Origin: Candidatus Pacearchaeota archaeon
Lineage (GTDB): Archaea; Nanobdellota; Nanobdellia; Pacearchaeales; GW2011-AR1
DNA length: 50,777 bases
NCBI GenBank assembly: GCA_016186425.1
Contig: JACPLR010000002.1
Location: 1 to 50,777, forward strand
Reading direction: 5' to 3'
The position numbers and the translations under genes are program-made. The notes below the pieces were generated by a model that saw only the letters and a program-made list of their open reading frames with translations, did no database searches and was not told where the DNA came from. Of this stretch, positions 47,826-50,777 are shown piece after piece (position 1 is the stretch's first letter; the number at the start of each line of letters is the position of its first letter).

Positions 47826-48551
47826 ATGTATGCAAAACTAGACAATCCTAAAATACTTTCAGACGTGGTTGGAGTAATTTCAGAGTTGGTTACTGAAGTA
47901 AAATTGAGATTTGATGAAAAGGGGATGAGTATTATAGCCATAGATCCGGCTAATGTGGCTTTGGTTAGTTTCAAGCTTCCAAAAGAATCTTTTTCAGAAT
48001 ACAAATCAAGCAGTGAAATGCTTGGAGTTAATTTAGATAATTTAAAGGCCGTGTTGAGAAGAACAAAGCCAGGAAGCGTATTAATAATGGAAAGCCAGGA
48101 AAGCATACTTAAACTAGACATAATTGACAAGATAAAAAGAAGTTTTCTTCTGGCTTTAATTGAAATTGAGTCTGAAGACAAAACTATTCCGTCTTTAGAG
48201 TTTTTATCACAGATACAAATGAATCCGCAGGATTTAGTTGATGCTGTTGAAGATTGCTTGATTGTTTCTGATTCATGCAGTTTTATTGCAGAACCTGATA
48301 AGTTTATAATAGAAGCAAGCGGATTAAACTCTGCAAGAGCTGAATTTTCAAGCGATGAAGTCAAGATTATTTCAGGAAAGTCAAAAGCAAAATACAGCCT
48401 CGAATACCTTCAGAAATTTGTAAAAGCAAGCAAGCTGGCTGACAAGGTTTTTATCAATTTTTCATCAGATCATCCTGTAAAACTTGAATTTAAAAAAGAT
48501 AATTTTGACCTTGCTTTTATTCTTGCTCCTAGGGTTGAGAATGAGGATTAG
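47826..48551 (+). CDS. pcn: PCNA sliding clamp
   Basis: LRFDEKGMSIIAIDPANVALVSFKL, NLDNLKAVLRRTKPGSVLIM, FSSDHPVKLEF, LAPRVEN. Confidence 0.96.
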   Translation: MYAKLDNPKILSDVVGVISELVTEVKLRFDEKGMSIIAIDPANVALVSFKLPKESFSEYKSSSEMLGVNLDNLKAVLRRTKPGSVLIMESQESILKLDIIDKIKRSFLLALIEIESEDKTIPSLEFLSQIQMNPQDLVDAVEDCLIVSDSCSFIAEPDKFIIEASGLNSARAEFSSDEVKIISGKSKAKYSLEYLQKFVKASKLADKVFINFSSDHPVKLEFKKDNFDLAFILAPRVENED

Positions 48552-48555
48552 CACA

Positions 48556-48594
48556 TAAAAAGAACCCATGGTTCTTCTTATGACATCTCCTTTA
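48556..48594 (+). repeat. Family-1 intergenic repeat, copy R6
   Basis: aaaaagaacccatggttcttcttatgacatctccttta. Confidence 0.7.
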
Positions 48595-48667
48595 ATGGCT
48601 AATCCGGGGAGAGAATTAATCAGAGTAGAGGAATTAAAAAAATAAATTATTACTTTAACTTAAACCA

Positions 48668-48790
48668 AATTATGTTAAATTTCTTCCAAAAAAGAAATTT
48701 AGAATTGTAATGATTCAAGAAAAAATTATTTGAAAAAATACTATAACCTTACCTAATTTTTCATACTTATCTATTAAATTTAGGCGATAT
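48668..48790 (+). repeat. Family-2 structured intergenic repeat, copy f (empty)
   Basis: aattatgttaaatttcttccaaaaaagaaatttagaattgtaatgattcaag..ctataaccttacctaatttttcatacttatctattaaattt. Confidence 0.8.
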
Positions 48791-48830
48791 TTATAAGTCT
48801 TTTTTGAGATTAAGAATTTATATTATTGAA

Positions 48831-49151
48831 TTAATGCCTTAAAGTCTGCTTTTTCATTTCATTTTCTATAAAAAATCTTGAAAGCCTGAAATCAATCTCC
48901 TTAAGCAATTTTGTTAGCTCTCCTTCTTTATCAAGCATATAAAGCTGGGCTTTCCCGAGCTTTCTTGTTTTTTTAACAATTCCTTTTGAAATTAAAAATT
49001 TCAAAGCATTTTCAACAGATTCCCATTTAGTTTCTGTTTCTTTTGAAATTTGGCCTATGGAATAGTCAAAACTATCAAAAGTAAGCAAAAAGTCCAGGAC
49101 TTTTATTACAGGAGTTTCTCCGAAAACCAAAACAAATGATGATTTTTCCAT
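48831..49151 (-). CDS. Winged-helix DNA-binding protein
   Basis: FDYSIGQISKETETKWESVENALKFLISKGIVKKTRKLGKAQLYMLDKEG. Confidence 0.78.
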   Translation of the reverse strand: MEKSSFVLVFGETPVIKVLDFLLTFDSFDYSIGQISKETETKWESVENALKFLISKGIVKKTRKLGKAQLYMLDKEGELTKLLKEIDFRLSRFFIENEMKKQTLRH

Positions 49152-49194
49152 TTTAAGCTATCCAGATATTATTTATTAAACCAACTTAATAAAT

Positions 49195-49320
49195 CTAATA
49201 AAGTATGCTAAATTTCTCTAAACGAGAAGTTTATTATTGTAATGATTCATAATATTTTTGAAATATCACAATATCTTTACCTTATTTATCATACTTATCT
49301 ACTAAGGTTAATCTAATTCT
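49195..49320 (+). repeat. Family-2 structured intergenic repeat, copy g
   Basis: tatgctaaatttctctaaacgagaagtttattattgtaatgattcataatatttttgaaatatcacaatatctttaccttatttatcatacttatctactaag. Confidence 0.8.
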
Positions 49321-49455
49321 AATATAATATTTTATTTATTATATTCCATAATCATTATCTTGGTATTTATATATTTTTCTATTTGGTATTTTAAATTACT
49401 TTTAGTAAAATATAAATAAAAAAGTAATATAAATATAATTTCATTATAAAAATAA

Positions 49456-49707
49456 ATGGATGAAGAAATAAGTGTAAGAAAAGCTATTCTTAAGAAATTA
49501 TTTAAACATCGCTATATTGGAGGAAGGCATACTGAAATTAGAAATGTCATCAAAGGCCTGCCACAAGAGCTTCTAAAAGAGGCTAAAAAGCAAACTGCTA
49601 TTTTAATAAAAGAAAATTATCTTCTGGCAAAGCCTTCAACAGGAGAGGTACATGTTTCTTTAAACCCAAGAAGGATAAAAGAAATAATGAGAGAAATAAG
49701 CAGTTAA
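49456..49707 (+). CDS. Small hypothetical protein
   Basis: 83-aa ORF, charged, possible winged-helix-like fold. Confidence 0.65.
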   Translation: MDEEISVRKAILKKLFKHRYIGGRHTEIRNVIKGLPQELLKEAKKQTAILIKENYLLAKPSTGEVHVSLNPRRIKEIMREISS

Positions 49708-49760
49708 ACTTTTTCTGAAAACCTTTAAATATAATATTTGTTTATATTAATTAAAGAAAG

Positions 49761-50777
49761 ATGGTAAACAAAACTAAAGGTTTTAGTTTTAAAAACAAAA
49801 AATTAATAACTATTTTAATAATTCTTTTAGCAATAGTTATCATTGCTTCTGCAATAATTATTTATCTGCAAAAAACAAATATAATAATTGGAAATGTTAT
49901 TGAGCCATTAACACTAAGAACAACTACTGGTGGAAATACTGAATACACTCTTTGCCCTGACGGGCAAGAAATAAGAGAGATTGATGGAAAAACTTATTCT
50001 TATTCATGCGAATCAACACTTTTTAATAATCAGTGTCCGGCTGGAAGCAATATCGCTTCTGACAAATATTGCAGCGAAAATAATAGGATATGCTGCAAAA
50101 CAAGAGTTTCTGATGGAGGAACAAATCCTCAAAACCCTTGTCCGCAAGGATGTCTTGAATGTGAAGCAGACGGAACATGTGTGTATGCTGATCCGAATGA
50201 TTGTTTTCCTGCTTGTCCGCAAGGGCAAGTTTGCAATAGAATTGGAAGGCCTACATGTTCCCCAAGAGAGTGTAATGAAAATAGTGATTGCAGAAGATCA
50301 TCAGATGGAAGGCAATTAGTTTGCGATGGAGGATTATGTGTTTATTGCAAGACAGATGTAGACTGCAGAGCAGGAGAAACCTGCAGGCAGAGTGATAAAA
50401 GATGTGTATCTCCCCAGCCAACCCCAACAAATACTCAATGCAGCGGAAGCACAATAATTGGTGATATAACTTATACAAATTTAAGATGTACAACAAGCTC
50501 ATCTTGCAGAACAAGCTCTAGATTTAATGAAATAAAACTCGATGCTTTTGGAGTTATATGCGAGCCAACAAGATTCGGCAGACAACGTATTTGTTGCGGG
50601 AAGAAACCAGCAGAACCAACAAATCCTATTCCTCCACCAACAGAACCAAATCCAACAGATACTCAATGCAGTGGAAATATAATAGAAAATGGAATAACTT
50701 ATTCATTAAGCTGTTCGCAAACTACAAGATGCACAAGTGGACAAAAAATTGATGGAAGAACCGGATGTGGGACAGTA
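49761..50777 (+). CDS. Cys-rich secreted/surface protein (3' end outside the window)
   Basis: Open frame from ATG 49761 to the window end (339 codons), not in the ORF track: MVNKTKGFSFKNKKLITILIILLAIVIIASAIIIYLQK..CPQGCLECEADGTC..; repeated TNTQCSGSTIIGDITYTNLRC / TDTQCSGNIIENGITYSLSC. Confidence 0.85.
   Translation, partial: MVNKTKGFSFKNKKLITILIILLAIVIIASAIIIYLQKTNIIIGNVIEPLTLRTTTGGNTEYTLCPDGQEIREIDGKTYSYSCESTLFNNQCPAGSNIASDKYCSENNRICCKTRVSDGGTNPQNPCPQGCLECEADGTCVYADPNDCFPACPQGQVCNRIGRPTCSPRECNENSDCRRSSDGRQLVCDGGLCVYCKTDVDCRAGETCRQSDKRCVSPQPTPTNTQCSGSTIIGDITYTNLRCTTSSSCRTSSRFNEIKLDAFGVICEPTRFGRQRICCGKKPAEPTNPIPPPTEPNPTDTQCSGNIIENGITYSLSCSQTTRCTSGQKIDGRTGCGTV

Noticed and set aside
5261-48594. 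Family-1 repeats as C/D-box sRNA genes
   Set aside because: I could not find convincing C (RUGAUGA) and D (CUGA) boxes at proper spacing in either strand of the units.
15831-48594. Family-1 repeats as simple transcription terminators
   Set aside because: T-rich stretches exist, but copies keep the + orientation even between minus-strand genes (5261, 43110) and in a divergent region (18891).
49981-50752. ORFs 49981-50319 and 50558-50752 on + and 50013-50228/50251-50514 on -
   Set aside because: Out-of-frame readings of the open 49761-50777 surface protein, which has a signal-like N-terminus and regular Cys repeats.

Overview
This AT-rich window looks like chromosome from a small-genome DPANN-type archaeon (Woesearchaeota/Pacearchaeota-like). 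That placement is inferred from gene content and style; I ran no taxonomic search. Housekeeping and replication genes include Cdc48/VCP AAA+ ATPase, type IA topoisomerase, RadB, a fused small/large-subunit-type primase, PCNA, class II LysRS, TFS, an archaeal-type signal peptidase, acylphosphatase, a PD-(D/E)XK nuclease and a tRNA-Lys(CUU) with an 18-nt intron in a canonical bulge-helix-bulge. Accessory content is mostly secreted or surface proteins: a 1609-aa MopE/beta-helix/LamG protein, a tail-fibre-like protein interrupted by a frameshift, a dockerin protein, a Tat-signal protein and several Cys-rich membrane-anchored proteins, two with Pro-rich cytoplasmic tails. It also includes a Fic gene bracketed by a 10-mer and an AbrB/nucleotidyltransferase fusion. 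The strongest unexplained signals are: (1) two families of structured intergenic repeats, with a ~40-bp unit (family 1) nested at hairpin positions of a larger two-hairpin element (family 2), visible as filled versus empty copies, all seen in one orientation; (2) an AmrS-like radical SAM protein in which the CxxxCxxC motif is gone; (3) a second copy of the cdc48 3' end with only synonymous changes, flanking a one-gene insert; (4) a 62-aa histone-fold protein that stops where helix 3 should begin.
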